Shown in pieces: positions 1 to 6,835 of a stretch of 9,326 nucleotides of DNA. The notes below the pieces were generated by a model. The model was given only the letters and a program-made list of their open reading frames with translations. It made no database searches and was not told the origin of the DNA. Origin of the DNA: JAZDLO01 sp043801935 (GTDB lineage: Bacteria > Actinomycetota > Thermoleophilia > RBG-16-64-13); assembly GCA_043801935.1 (NCBI GenBank), contig JAZDLO010000161.1, positions 1 through 9,326 of the forward strand. The letters run 5' to 3'. The position numbers and the translations under genes were made by a program. Numbering within the stretch: the stretch's first letter is position 1; every line of letters begins with the position of its first letter.

Positions 1-1
1 G

Positions 2-847
2 CAGATCGCCTCGAAGGACAAGTGGCTCCTTGTGCACGGTCGCAAGAAGTGGTGGCACTTCTACCAGATGGAGAGCGTCGAGAAACAGAGGCAATTTTTC
101 AACAGGTTTCTGAAGGGGATAGAGATCGACAATCACGTGAAGGAGTGGCCCAGGGTCACCATCGAAGTCAGAGAGAAGTACTATGTGGGCCAACTCCGGA
201 CCGAGAACGAGTGGCCGATCGCCCGTACCGAATACACGAAGTACCACCTTGATGCCGGCGCCAGCAGCCTCACGAAGACGCCGCCCACGAAGGAATCGAG
301 TTGCAGATACAAGGTCGACGACCTCCAAGACAAGACGCAGAACGCCAAGTTCGAGGTCGAGTTCGCCGAGCGCACGGAACTCACCGGTCACATGAGCCTG
401 AGGCTCTGGGTCCAGGCGGACGGCAGCGACGACCTGGACCTGTTCGTCGCTCTCGAGAAGGTGGATCGGGCCGGCTACCTCGTTCCGTTGGCCTTCTTCG
501 GTAACCACGACGACGGTCCTATCGCCTTAGGCTGGCTGCGCGCATCGCATCGAGAGCTGGATGAAGAGAAGTCGACCCCGTACCAGCCTGTTCACACGCA
601 CGCGAAGGCAGTGAAACTCCAACCAGGCGAGATCGTCCCCGTGGACATCGAGATTTGGCCTACGAGCATCCTTTTCGAGAGCGGGGAGAAACTGCGCGTG
701 GTGGTCCAAGGGAGCGACATCTACTACTACCCCTCCGAGATGCACACGAATGGGCACCTTGAGACGGTCAACAAGGGAGAGCACGTGATCTACACGGGAG
801 GAAAGTACGAGTCCTACCTCCTTGCGCCCGTGATCCCGCTTCGGTAG
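2..847 (+). CDS. CocE/NonD (X-Pro dipeptidyl-peptidase-like) hydrolase, C-terminal part
   Basis: The frame is open from the first bases of the window, so the gene is cut at its 5' end and only about 281 C-terminal residues are present. The family comprises serine alpha/beta hydrolases that cleave acyl esters or X-Pro peptides with a Ser-Asp-His triad. The visible part opens with KWLLVHGRKKWWHFY followed by a QRQFFNRFLKG element. That pattern matches the end of the alpha/beta-hydrolase domain, and the His of VHGRKKW is the likely catalytic His; the nucleophile Ser and the Asp would lie outside the window. The rest fits the jelly-roll PepX C-terminal domain: LTGHMSLRLWVQADGSDDLD, then GWLRASHRELD, PGEIVPVDIEIWPTSILFESG and a closing SYLLAPVIPLR. 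The next gene starts 13 nt after the stop, suggesting one operon. Family assignment is confident; the substrate cannot be told. Confidence 0.88.
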   Translation, partial: QIASKDKWLLVHGRKKWWHFYQMESVEKQRQFFNRFLKGIEIDNHVKEWPRVTIEVREKYYVGQLRTENEWPIARTEYTKYHLDAGASSLTKTPPTKESSCRYKVDDLQDKTQNAKFEVEFAERTELTGHMSLRLWVQADGSDDLDLFVALEKVDRAGYLVPLAFFGNHDDGPIALGWLRASHRELDEEKSTPYQPVHTHAKAVKLQPGEIVPVDIEIWPTSILFESGEKLRVVVQGSDIYYYPSEMHTNGHLETVNKGEHVIYTGGKYESYLLAPVIPLR

Positions 848-860
848 AGGAGTCCGCGGT

Positions 861-1739
861 ATGCAGCTGAACTACACGGTGTTTCAACACAGCTACGACG
901 GTTTCAACGGCACGTCGACGCTCTTCTATGGAGAACGCGACGCTGTGCTCATCGACACCACTCAGCTCTTGTCCGACGCCCATCGCCTGGCGGCCGGGTT
1001 GCTGGAGATGAACAAGGACTTGACGCACATCTACATCTCGCACTTCCATCCAGACCACCATTTCGGGACCGGCGTGATCAAGCAGGCGTTTCCGGAGGCG
1101 AGGGTGGTTGCGTTGCCCAGTGTGGTCAAAGACATCGTCTTCACGACCGACGACAAGATCCATCTGTGGGGAGAGGTCTTCGGCCGGAACGTCCCCACTG
1201 AAGTCGTGTTCCCCATGCCCCTCCCCGGCGGCCGTCTGGAGGTGGAAGGCCACACGATCGAGTTCTCCGACGATTGGGACGGAGACAGCGCGAACAACAC
1301 GATGATCTGGGTCCCCTCGCTCCGGGTAGCCTGCGGCACCGACGTCGTATATAACGACGCTCACGCATGGACGGTCGAGAGCGATGCAGCCCGCCGCAAC
1401 AAATGGCGCGCTTCACTGAAGAAGCTGAGGGAGATGGAGCCGCGGGTGGTGGTCCCGGGGCACTGTTCTCCGGAGAAGCTGCATCTGGAGGACGATTCGG
1501 GCATCGGCTTCACGCTTCGCTATCTTGACGTGTACGAAGAAGTCCTAGCCGCGGCGAAGACCGGGGACGAGTTGGTGGAGGGGATGGAGAGGCACTACCC
1601 GGGGATGAAGGCAATAGATTACGGGGTCCACTGGCAGGCACGGCTGCTGTTCCCCGATAGTTGCTCCGACCGGATCCGTAAACTGCCGGGGATCTTTCTC
1701 GATCCCAGCGGCGCTTTCAAAGGAGAGACCGCGCGATGA
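861..1739 (+). CDS. MBL-fold metallo-hydrolase
   Basis: This 292-residue metallo-beta-lactamase-fold protein probably hydrolyses an ester, lactone or similar bond using a dinuclear metal centre in the cytoplasm (no signal peptide is seen). The HxHxDH signature is HFHPDH at residues 61-66. The bridging-Asp region is CGTDVVYND (Asp161) and the last His ligand is in VVPGH (His201). The usual third His ligand between these (a GH motif) is not visible; that stretch reads DWDGDSANNTMIW, so an Asp may substitute, as in some MBL subfamilies with a GD..NT pattern. The start is set by AGAGGAG at 846-852, 8 nt before the ATG. The stop overlaps the next start (ATGA at 1736-1739), which implies translational coupling with the SDR gene. 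The substrate is unknown; co-location with a CocE-type hydrolase and two oxidoreductases suggests small-molecule catabolism. Confidence 0.9.
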   Translation: MQLNYTVFQHSYDGFNGTSTLFYGERDAVLIDTTQLLSDAHRLAAGLLEMNKDLTHIYISHFHPDHHFGTGVIKQAFPEARVVALPSVVKDIVFTTDDKIHLWGEVFGRNVPTEVVFPMPLPGGRLEVEGHTIEFSDDWDGDSANNTMIWVPSLRVACGTDVVYNDAHAWTVESDAARRNKWRASLKKLREMEPRVVVPGHCSPEKLHLEDDSGIGFTLRYLDVYEEVLAAAKTGDELVEGMERHYPGMKAIDYGVHWQARLLFPDSCSDRIRKLPGIFLDPSGAFKGETAR

Positions 1740-2569
1740 TGCTCGAAGGGAAAGTGGCGTTGATAACCGGCGGGGGCGCCGGCATCGGAGTCTCGATCGC
1801 CCGGCGGTTCGTGGCCGAGGGGGCCAGGATCTGCATCTGCGGGCGCCGGCAGGAGAAGCTGGACGAAGTGGCGCGGGCGCTGCCCGAGGGTTCCGTGGCC
1901 ACCTGTGCCGGGGACGTGTCCGACTACGAGGATGTCAAGCGGATGGTGGCAGCTGCGCTGGAGCTCGGAGGCAAGGTGGACGTATTGGTGAACAACGCCG
2001 CTATCGATCCGGGCGGTACGGTCGTCGACGTCGACCCGGCCGTCTGGCACAGGGTGCTCGAGGTCAATCTGACCGGCCCCTTCTACACGATGAGGGCCGT
2101 CATCCCGCACATGATCGAGGCCGGCGGCGGGTCCATCGTCAACATCTCCTCTCTCGGGGGCGTGCGCTGCCTTCCCAACATGGCACCTTACTGCACCTCG
2201 AAGGCGGGCCTCATCATGCTGACTCAGCAGGCCGCCCTGGACTACGGGCCGGCCAATATCCGATGCAACGCGGTCTGCCCGGGGCCGACTCGGACCGAGA
2301 TGACGGAGCATTCGCTTAGCCCCATGGCCGAGTGCATGGGAGTAGACATCGATGGCGTCTTCGGGAAGCTTACGTGCAGCCTCCCCCTGCGGCGGGCCGC
2401 CTCTCCGGATGAGATGGCGGGCATCTGCGCGTTCCTCGCCAGTGACGATGCTTCCTTCATCACCGGGACAGCTGTGCTGGTGGATGGCGGCGGAGCCATC
2501 GTGGACCCCTGCGGGGCGGCGCTGGCGGACACGGGCGCGCAGTGGGGCGTGGCTGGACTCAGGGAGTAG
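1736..2569 (+). CDS. SDR family NAD(P)-dependent oxidoreductase
   Basis: A classical short-chain dehydrogenase/reductase of 277 residues, catalysing reversible oxidation of an alcohol or reduction of a carbonyl. All core motifs are present: the cofactor-binding TGGGAGIG at 11-18, Asp60 of the adenine pocket, NNAA at 86-89, Asn111, catalytic Ser139, and YCTSK with Tyr152 and Lys156, then CPGPTRTEM after the active site. The CGRR at 35-38, at the end of the second beta strand, carries Arg rather than Asp, which favours NADP(H). AGGAG at 1721-1725 lies 10 nt before the chosen ATG; a second ATG at 1739 would give 276 residues. The start overlaps the MBL-hydrolase stop by 4 nt. The C-terminus after the VDGGGAIVDP motif is slightly extended. 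The specific substrate cannot be inferred. Confidence 0.93.
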   Translation: MMLEGKVALITGGGAGIGVSIARRFVAEGARICICGRRQEKLDEVARALPEGSVATCAGDVSDYEDVKRMVAAALELGGKVDVLVNNAAIDPGGTVVDVDPAVWHRVLEVNLTGPFYTMRAVIPHMIEAGGGSIVNISSLGGVRCLPNMAPYCTSKAGLIMLTQQAALDYGPANIRCNAVCPGPTRTEMTEHSLSPMAECMGVDIDGVFGKLTCSLPLRRAASPDEMAGICAFLASDDASFITGTAVLVDGGGAIVDPCGAALADTGAQWGVAGLRE

Positions 2570-2579
2570 GGAGGTCATG

Positions 2580-3563
2580 ATGCAGACGCGCACACTCGGC
2601 AAAGAACTGGTGGTCTCGGCGGTCGGACTAGGCTGTATGGGGATGTCGGAATGCTACGGCGTCTGCGAGGAGCCCGATGCGGTCGCCACCATCCATCGTG
2701 CGCTCGACCTGGGAGTCACCCTACTCGACACGGCGGACATGTACGACCTGGGAGGAAACGAGGAGCTGGTCGGACGGGCCATCCGGGGGCGCCGCGATGA
2801 AGTGGTGCTGGCTACCAAGTTCGGCAATGTCCGGGCGCCGAGCGGTGAGTTCCTTGGCGTCTGCGGGCGCCCCGAGTATGTTCGGGAGTCCTGTGAGGCC
2901 AGTCTCAGACGCCTGGATGTTGAGGTCATCGATCTCTATTACCAGCATCGGGTCGACCAAGATACGCCCATCGAGGAGACAGTCGGGGCCATGTCTGAGT
3001 TGGTCGAGGAGGGCAAGGTACGCTACCTGGGGCTGTCGGAAGCGGCGCCGGCGACGGTTCGGCGAGCCTGCCGGGTGCACCCGATCGCCGCCCTGCAGTC
3101 TGAGTACTCGCTCTGGACCCGCGATCCGGAAGCCGAGGTCCTCGCGACCTGCCGGGAGCTCGAGGTGGGCTTTGTGGCGTACGCGCCGTTGGGGCGGGGA
3201 TTCCTGGCCGGCCGATTCAAGAGCGCCGACGACCTAGACACGGACGATTGGAGGGTGAGGCACCCCCGCTTTGAGGGAGAGAGCTTGGAGAGCAACATCC
3301 GTCTTGCCGAGGCTGTGGATACTATGGCGCGCGGCAAGGGTTGCACGCCCGCGCAGCTGTGCCTCGCCTGGGTGCTCGCCCAGGGCGAGGATGTTGTTCC
3401 CATCCCGGGAACCAAGCACATCCGCTATCTGGAGGAGAACATCCAAGCCCTCGAGGTACGCCTCACGGACGGGGAGTTGGAGCAACTCCAAGAGATGTTT
3501 CCGCCCGGCGTCGCCTCGGGCACGCGCTACCATGCTCGAGGGATGCAGTCTCTCGGTCGCTGA
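2580..3563 (+). CDS. Aldo/keto reductase (AKR13-like)
   Basis: A TIM-barrel NAD(P)H-dependent aldo/keto reductase of 327 residues that reduces aldehydes or ketones to alcohols. The catalytic tetrad is visible: Asp50 and Tyr55 in LLDTADMY, Lys80 in LATKFG and His123 in YYQHR. Other family landmarks are VGLGCMGMS near the N-terminus, KVRYLGLSE, LQSEYSLWTRDPE, VAYAPLGRGFL and IPGTKH near the C-terminal cofactor site. The order and spacing resemble the AKR13 (YakC-like) group. The frame is open much further upstream, but that part lies inside the SDR gene. GGAGG at 2570-2574 is 5 nt from this ATG and only 2 nt from the alternative ATG at 2577, so the second ATG is preferred. It sits 10 nt after the SDR stop and probably ends the operon that starts left of the window. 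Confidence 0.93.
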   Translation: MQTRTLGKELVVSAVGLGCMGMSECYGVCEEPDAVATIHRALDLGVTLLDTADMYDLGGNEELVGRAIRGRRDEVVLATKFGNVRAPSGEFLGVCGRPEYVRESCEASLRRLDVEVIDLYYQHRVDQDTPIEETVGAMSELVEEGKVRYLGLSEAAPATVRRACRVHPIAALQSEYSLWTRDPEAEVLATCRELEVGFVAYAPLGRGFLAGRFKSADDLDTDDWRVRHPRFEGESLESNIRLAEAVDTMARGKGCTPAQLCLAWVLAQGEDVVPIPGTKHIRYLEENIQALEVRLTDGELEQLQEMFPPGVASGTRYHARGMQSLGR

Positions 3564-3581
3564 GCGCCCGGCTAGCCTGCC

Positions 3582-3731
3582 TTGAACGAGTATATCTCCA
3601 TCGAAAAGGCCCGGGACATCTACGGCGTCGTGATCGAGCCGGGATCCTCTGCAGTGGATCACGATGCGACGACGGAACTCAGGAGGAAACTGAAGGCCGC
3701 AAAGACGCATGCAAACGAGTCGGCTATCTGA
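3582..3731 (+). pseudogene. Remnant of hydantoinase B/oxoprolinase (HyuB-like) C-terminus
   Basis: A 49-codon open stretch begins right after an in-frame stop (TAG at 3573-3575) and ends in TGA. It reads NEYISIEKARDIYGVVI, then AVDHDATTELRRKL. This pattern (S-x-E-x-A-R-x-x-Y-G-V-V-I, then V-D-x-x-A-T-x-x-L-R) is the characteristic extreme C-terminus of HyuB/N-methylhydantoinase B and related oxoprolinase subunits, which are normally more than 500 residues long. The first codon is TTG with no Shine-Dalgarno sequence upstream, so it is unlikely to be a gene in its own right. I infer that the body of a hyuB gene was lost by a deletion whose left joint lies close to 3575-3582, just past the aldo/keto reductase stop. 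It could alternatively be a small gene derived from that domain, but I rate that less likely. Confidence 0.62.
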
Positions 3732-3754
3732 AGCGCCTCCTGGAATAGCCGCAT

Positions 3755-3836
3755 AGCTCAGAAAAAGAGCGCTAAACGAGGGCTCCCTGGATAGGGAGGC
3801 AGGGCGGGAAGGTTCACATCGTTTGTCCGACCCGCT
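3755..3836 (+). promoter_or_regulatory. Candidate structured leader before the nuclease-like gene
   Basis: The gap between the hyuB remnant and the next gene holds several mutually compatible pairings. GCTC 3756-3759 pairs with GAGC 3767-3770. AAACGA 3774-3779 pairs with TCGTTT 3819-3824 and encloses a hairpin with arms CTCCCT 3783-3788 and AGGGAG 3793-3798 (loop GGAT). GCGGG 3804-3808, inside that enclosed loop, can pair with CCCGC 3831-3835 outside it, which would form a pseudoknot. The gene's own ribosome site (GGAGG 3847-3851) follows directly. No known riboswitch consensus was recognised. It may be a cis-regulatory RNA, part of a terminator for the upstream transcript, or chance pairing in GC-rich DNA. 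Confidence 0.25.
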
Positions 3837-3859
3837 GGTAGTAGAGGGAGGTTGTCGCC

Positions 3860-5143
3860 ATGGAGGCAGGACAAGAGACGGTCGGAGAACGCTCCATACG
3901 TTTCCACGTCTCGACCGATGATGCCGATATTGTCGCCTGGATGCGGCAATTCCCCGAGGGGGAGTGGAGCGAGAGAGGGACCACAGCGCTGCGGGTGGGG
4001 GTGCTCGCCCTCAGGCAAGCATCCGGCTTCATCGACCGGGAAGCCATCCGTCAGGAAGGCAAGGACCTCACTCAATCCATCGAGCAGAAGGTGACGGAGA
4101 CGTTGGGAAGATTGGTCGGCCCGGACAGCTCCCTCGTACACCTGCTCGATCCCCAGCGCACCGACGGCCTAGTCGAGCAGATGCGCCAAGCGGTCGATGG
4201 CGAGCTTGCCGGCAACAGCGAGAAGGTCCTTGCCGCTTTCGATCTCAATCAGCCCGAATCTGCCCTTTCGCGCTTAGTCGACCACGTTCGTCAGGCGCAG
4301 AAGGCCATACGGGGGGACTTCACCCTCGACGACCCGGGGTCTGCGCTATCGCGTATGCTGCTGCAACTGCGGACCACTCTCGAGATCCACGAAGAGCGGA
4401 ACCTCCAGTTCCGGCAGCAGGTGGAGAAGATCCTCGGAGAGATGGCCATCCGCAAAGAGGCGGAGGCCCGCGGGACCATCCATGGAGCGGTGTTCGAGGA
4501 TACAGTGGCCGCTTACGTGCTCAAGAACGCTGCCGAGTCAGGCGATATCGGTCAGCATATCGGCAACACCACGGGCGTCATCAAGAACTGCAAGGTGGGG
4601 GACTGCATGATCGAGTTGGGGCCGGACTCCCAATTCGCGGGGGAACGGATCGTCATCGAGGCCAAGGAGGACGCGAGCTACGACCTCAAGAAGGCCCTCG
4701 AGGAGATCGACCGGGGGCGCCGCAACCGGGGGGCCGATGTAGGCCTCTTCGTGTTCTCCAAGAGAACCGCGCCGGCGCAGCTGGGATCGCTTGCCCGTCA
4801 CGGGCGCGACATAACGGTCGTGTGGGACGCGGAGGATCCGGCCGCCGACGTCTGTTTCGACGCCGCTCTCGCCCTCGCTCGGGCTATGGTTTTCGACAAC
4901 AAGCGCAAAGGACATCGGACTGCGGATGTAGACTTCGCCGAACTGGATCGAGCCATAGAGGCCATAGCCAAACGGGCCTCCTCTCTCGATGAGATCCGCA
5001 CCTGGGGCCAGACCGTAGAGAACACCGGCATCAAGATCGTGGCCGAGATCGAGAAGGCGCAGAGGGATCTGGTCGTACAGGTCGAGAAGCTGAGGGAGAA
5101 CGTGGCCCAAGCCCGGCGGGCCCTCAGCTCGCAGGCGTCATGA
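3860..5143 (+). CDS. Uncharacterised protein with PD-(D/E)XK nuclease-like core
   Basis: A 427-residue protein of no named family that I can assign. Its centre carries what looks like the restriction-endonuclease-fold signature: GAVFED at 209-214 (Glu213), then GD (Asp248), then IVIEAKE at 264-270 giving the E-x-K pair Glu267/Lys269, followed by a helix rich in charged residues and GLFVFSK. That order matches the G-x-x-F-E ... D ... (D/E)-x-K core of nuclease domains. The N-terminal half contains a degenerate repeat of the type (D/P)-x-SALSRL at about 88-98, 132-140 and 158-166. The C-terminus (about 355-427) is predicted helical or coiled-coil (DFAELDRAIEAIAKRASSLD). There is no signal peptide, so it is cytoplasmic. 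GGAGG at 3847-3851 is 8 nt before the ATG. The RNB ribonuclease gene begins 31 nt downstream, so the two may be co-transcribed. Nuclease activity is inferred from motif order only. Confidence 0.85.
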   Translation: MEAGQETVGERSIRFHVSTDDADIVAWMRQFPEGEWSERGTTALRVGVLALRQASGFIDREAIRQEGKDLTQSIEQKVTETLGRLVGPDSSLVHLLDPQRTDGLVEQMRQAVDGELAGNSEKVLAAFDLNQPESALSRLVDHVRQAQKAIRGDFTLDDPGSALSRMLLQLRTTLEIHEERNLQFRQQVEKILGEMAIRKEAEARGTIHGAVFEDTVAAYVLKNAAESGDIGQHIGNTTGVIKNCKVGDCMIELGPDSQFAGERIVIEAKEDASYDLKKALEEIDRGRRNRGADVGLFVFSKRTAPAQLGSLARHGRDITVVWDAEDPAADVCFDAALALARAMVFDNKRKGHRTADVDFAELDRAIEAIAKRASSLDEIRTWGQTVENTGIKIVAEIEKAQRDLVVQVEKLRENVAQARRALSSQAS

Positions 5144-5174
5144 TCGGCCGACGCGACGCGGGTAGGCATATCGT

Positions 5175-6662
5175 ATGAGTGCGCGCGATCGGCGGCACCG
5201 GGCCATCTTGCAGGGCATCGCGCGGAGAGCGATGCTCGAGCGAGGTTTGCTCCCTGACTTCTCCACCGCAGCGCTTGCCGAACTTGGCAAGATCCGGTCG
5301 CCCGCGACAGGGAAGGCTGCGGAAGCGCGTGACCTCCGGGACCTTCTGTGGGCTTCCATCGACAACGACGACTCGCGCGACCTGGATCAGCTAACTGTCG
5401 CCGAGGCGATGCCGGGAAACAAGGTGAAGATCCTGGTCGCTGTGGCCGACGTGGACGCACTGGTCAAAGATGGGTCGGCCATCGAAGACCACGCTCGCCA
5501 CAATACGACCTCGGTGTACACCGCAGCCGAGATCTTCCCGATGCTCCCCGAGGTGCTTTCCACCGACCTCACCTCTCTGAATCTCGATGAGGAGCGCCTC
5601 TCCATCGTCATGGAAATGGTGATCGCTGCGGACGGATCGCCTCAGGACTCCGATGTCTACCGCGCCCGCGTGCGCAATCATGCCAAGCTCGCCTACGACA
5701 GCGTCGATACGTGGCTGGAGGGGAATGGGTCTGTACCCGAGGCCATCGCTGCCGTGGCCGGACTGGGTGAGAATCTGCGCATGCAGGACGTAGCTGCGCA
5801 GAGCATGAAGGATCTCCGCCACGCCCAGGGGGCGCTCAGTCTGGAGACCATCGAGGCCCGCCCCATCTTCGAAGGTGATGCGATCAGCGATCTGAGAGTG
5901 GAAAAGAGAAACCGGGCCAAGGACATCATCGAGGACTTCATGATCGCAGCAAATGGCGTGGCCGCCCGGTATCTCTCGTCGCGGAAGTTTCCTTCGATCC
6001 GCCGGGTAGTCCACACCCCGAAACGATGGGACCGGATCGTCGCGCTTGCCGCGCAACATGATTTCATGCTGCCAGACGATCCCGATTCAACGGCGCTGGA
6101 AGAGTTTCTGACGAAGGAGAAAGCTGCCGACCCCTTGCGATTTCCCGATCTGTCTCTGGCCGTGATCAAGCTTCTGGGCGCGGGCGAATACACCGAAGAG
6201 CTTCCAGGCGACCCCTCGCCGGGACACTTCGGTCTCGCGGTCAAGGACTACGCTCATTCCACGGCTCCGAATCGTCGTTATACCGATTTGATCACCCAAC
6301 GCCTGCTGAAAGCCGCCATCGAAGGCCGATCTTTGCCATATAGCAGGGATCAGCTGGACGCTCTGGCGACTCATTGCACACAACGGGAGAACGCTGCTGA
6401 CAAGGTGGAACGGCAGGTGGGCAAATCGGCGGCGGCGCTTCTCTTGGAATCAAGGATCGGGGAACAGTTTGACGCCATCGTCACCGGCGCGGCCGCCAAA
6501 GGCACCTGGGTGCGGCTCGTCATGGTGCCTGTCGAGGGGAAGCTGGCTCACGGGTTTGCGGGCGTCGACGTCGGCGACCAGGTTCGTGTGCAACTGATAT
6601 CCGTGGATGTCGAGCGGGGTTACATCGACTTCAAGAGAGTCGGTCGGGCTACATCCCGCTGA
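5175..6662 (+). CDS. RNB-domain ribonuclease (RNase II/R-like, compact)
   Basis: A 495-residue member of the RNB family, which degrades RNA processively 3' to 5' and releases 5'-nucleotides. The catalytic acidic cluster is SIDNDDSRDLDQL: Asp63, Asp69 and Asp71 align by spacing with RNase II Asp201/207/209. The position of Asp210 is Gln72. The second conserved block, TAPNRRYTDLITQR at about 363-376, matches the RNB S/A-P-x-R-R-Y-x-D-L motif. From about residue 430 the chain (EQFDAIVTGAAAKGTWVRL to the end) looks like an S1-type RNA-binding barrel. The N-terminal cold-shock domains of E. coli RNase II/R are absent; only about 55 residues precede the RNB core, and the protein is shorter than those enzymes (644 and 813 residues). 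GGTAGG at 5161-5166 is a weak ribosome site 8 nt before the ATG. It follows the nuclease-like gene at 31 nt. Confidence 0.9.
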   Translation: MSARDRRHRAILQGIARRAMLERGLLPDFSTAALAELGKIRSPATGKAAEARDLRDLLWASIDNDDSRDLDQLTVAEAMPGNKVKILVAVADVDALVKDGSAIEDHARHNTTSVYTAAEIFPMLPEVLSTDLTSLNLDEERLSIVMEMVIAADGSPQDSDVYRARVRNHAKLAYDSVDTWLEGNGSVPEAIAAVAGLGENLRMQDVAAQSMKDLRHAQGALSLETIEARPIFEGDAISDLRVEKRNRAKDIIEDFMIAANGVAARYLSSRKFPSIRRVVHTPKRWDRIVALAAQHDFMLPDDPDSTALEEFLTKEKAADPLRFPDLSLAVIKLLGAGEYTEELPGDPSPGHFGLAVKDYAHSTAPNRRYTDLITQRLLKAAIEGRSLPYSRDQLDALATHCTQRENAADKVERQVGKSAAALLLESRIGEQFDAIVTGAAAKGTWVRLVMVPVEGKLAHGFAGVDVGDQVRVQLISVDVERGYIDFKRVGRATSR

Positions 6663-6674
6663 TTCTGCAAATAC

Positions 6675-6698
6675 AGCGGTCGCGCCGAGCACCGCTCG
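6675..6698 (+). terminator. Hairpin after the RNB gene, possible terminator
   Basis: Beginning 12 nt past the RNB stop, AGCGGT 6675-6680 can pair with ACCGCT 6691-6696. Alternatively CGAGC 6686-6690 pairs with GCTCG 6694-6698 around a 3-nt loop. There is no T-run afterwards, so it would be an atypical terminator. Confidence 0.3.
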
Positions 6699-6796
6699 CG
6701 GTCCTCGCAAGCGGACCATGGGTCTTGGTGGAAGCTATCTGGAGGGCTTGCCTAGCGGGGGCGCCGCTGGGGGGAGGGAGCGGCGGGTTCACGATC

Positions 6797-6823
6797 TGTG
6801 GACGCCGGACCGGCGTCCCCACA
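6797..6823. terminator. Near-perfect inverted repeat between convergent genes, likely bidirectional terminator
   Basis: GGACGCCGG (6800-6808) and CCGGCGTCC (6810-6818) are exact reverse complements around a single A. As RNA this gives at least a 7-bp GC-rich stem with a 5-nt loop, and TGTGG/CCACA can extend it past a 2-nt bulge. It lies 13 nt beyond the minus-strand DUF5714 stop and 134 nt beyond the plus-strand RNB stop, so it could end both transcripts. No T-run is seen on either side. A second small hairpin (AGCGG 6754-6758 with CCGCT 6764-6768) lies nearby. Confidence 0.42.
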
Positions 6824-6835
6824 CTCTTGGGAGCT

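Noticed and set aside
768..1364. Minus-strand open frame opposite the MBL gene
   Set aside because: Shadow of the well-supported MBL hydrolase; no ribosome site or domain.
1619..2602. Long minus-strand open frame opposite the SDR gene (327 codons)
   Set aside because: It is an antisense shadow of a GC-rich gene: the sense strand has complete SDR motifs and the translation is low-complexity with no recognisable domain.
2352..3563. Long open frame with 403 residues for the aldo/keto reductase
   Set aside because: The first 76 residues lie inside the SDR gene in another frame and are not family-like; the ribosome site points to ATG 2577/2580.
3749..3825. tRNA-like stretch (ATAGCTCAG...GAGC, then GGTTCACATC)
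   Set aside because: The D-arm resemblance is not backed by a matching acceptor stem, a proper anticodon arm or a T-arm stem.
3964..4992. 342-codon plus-strand frame inside the nuclease-like gene
   Set aside because: The translation is Arg/Gly/Pro-rich, as typical of an out-of-frame reading; the 3860-5143 frame has the better start, a ribosome site and a conserved-looking core.
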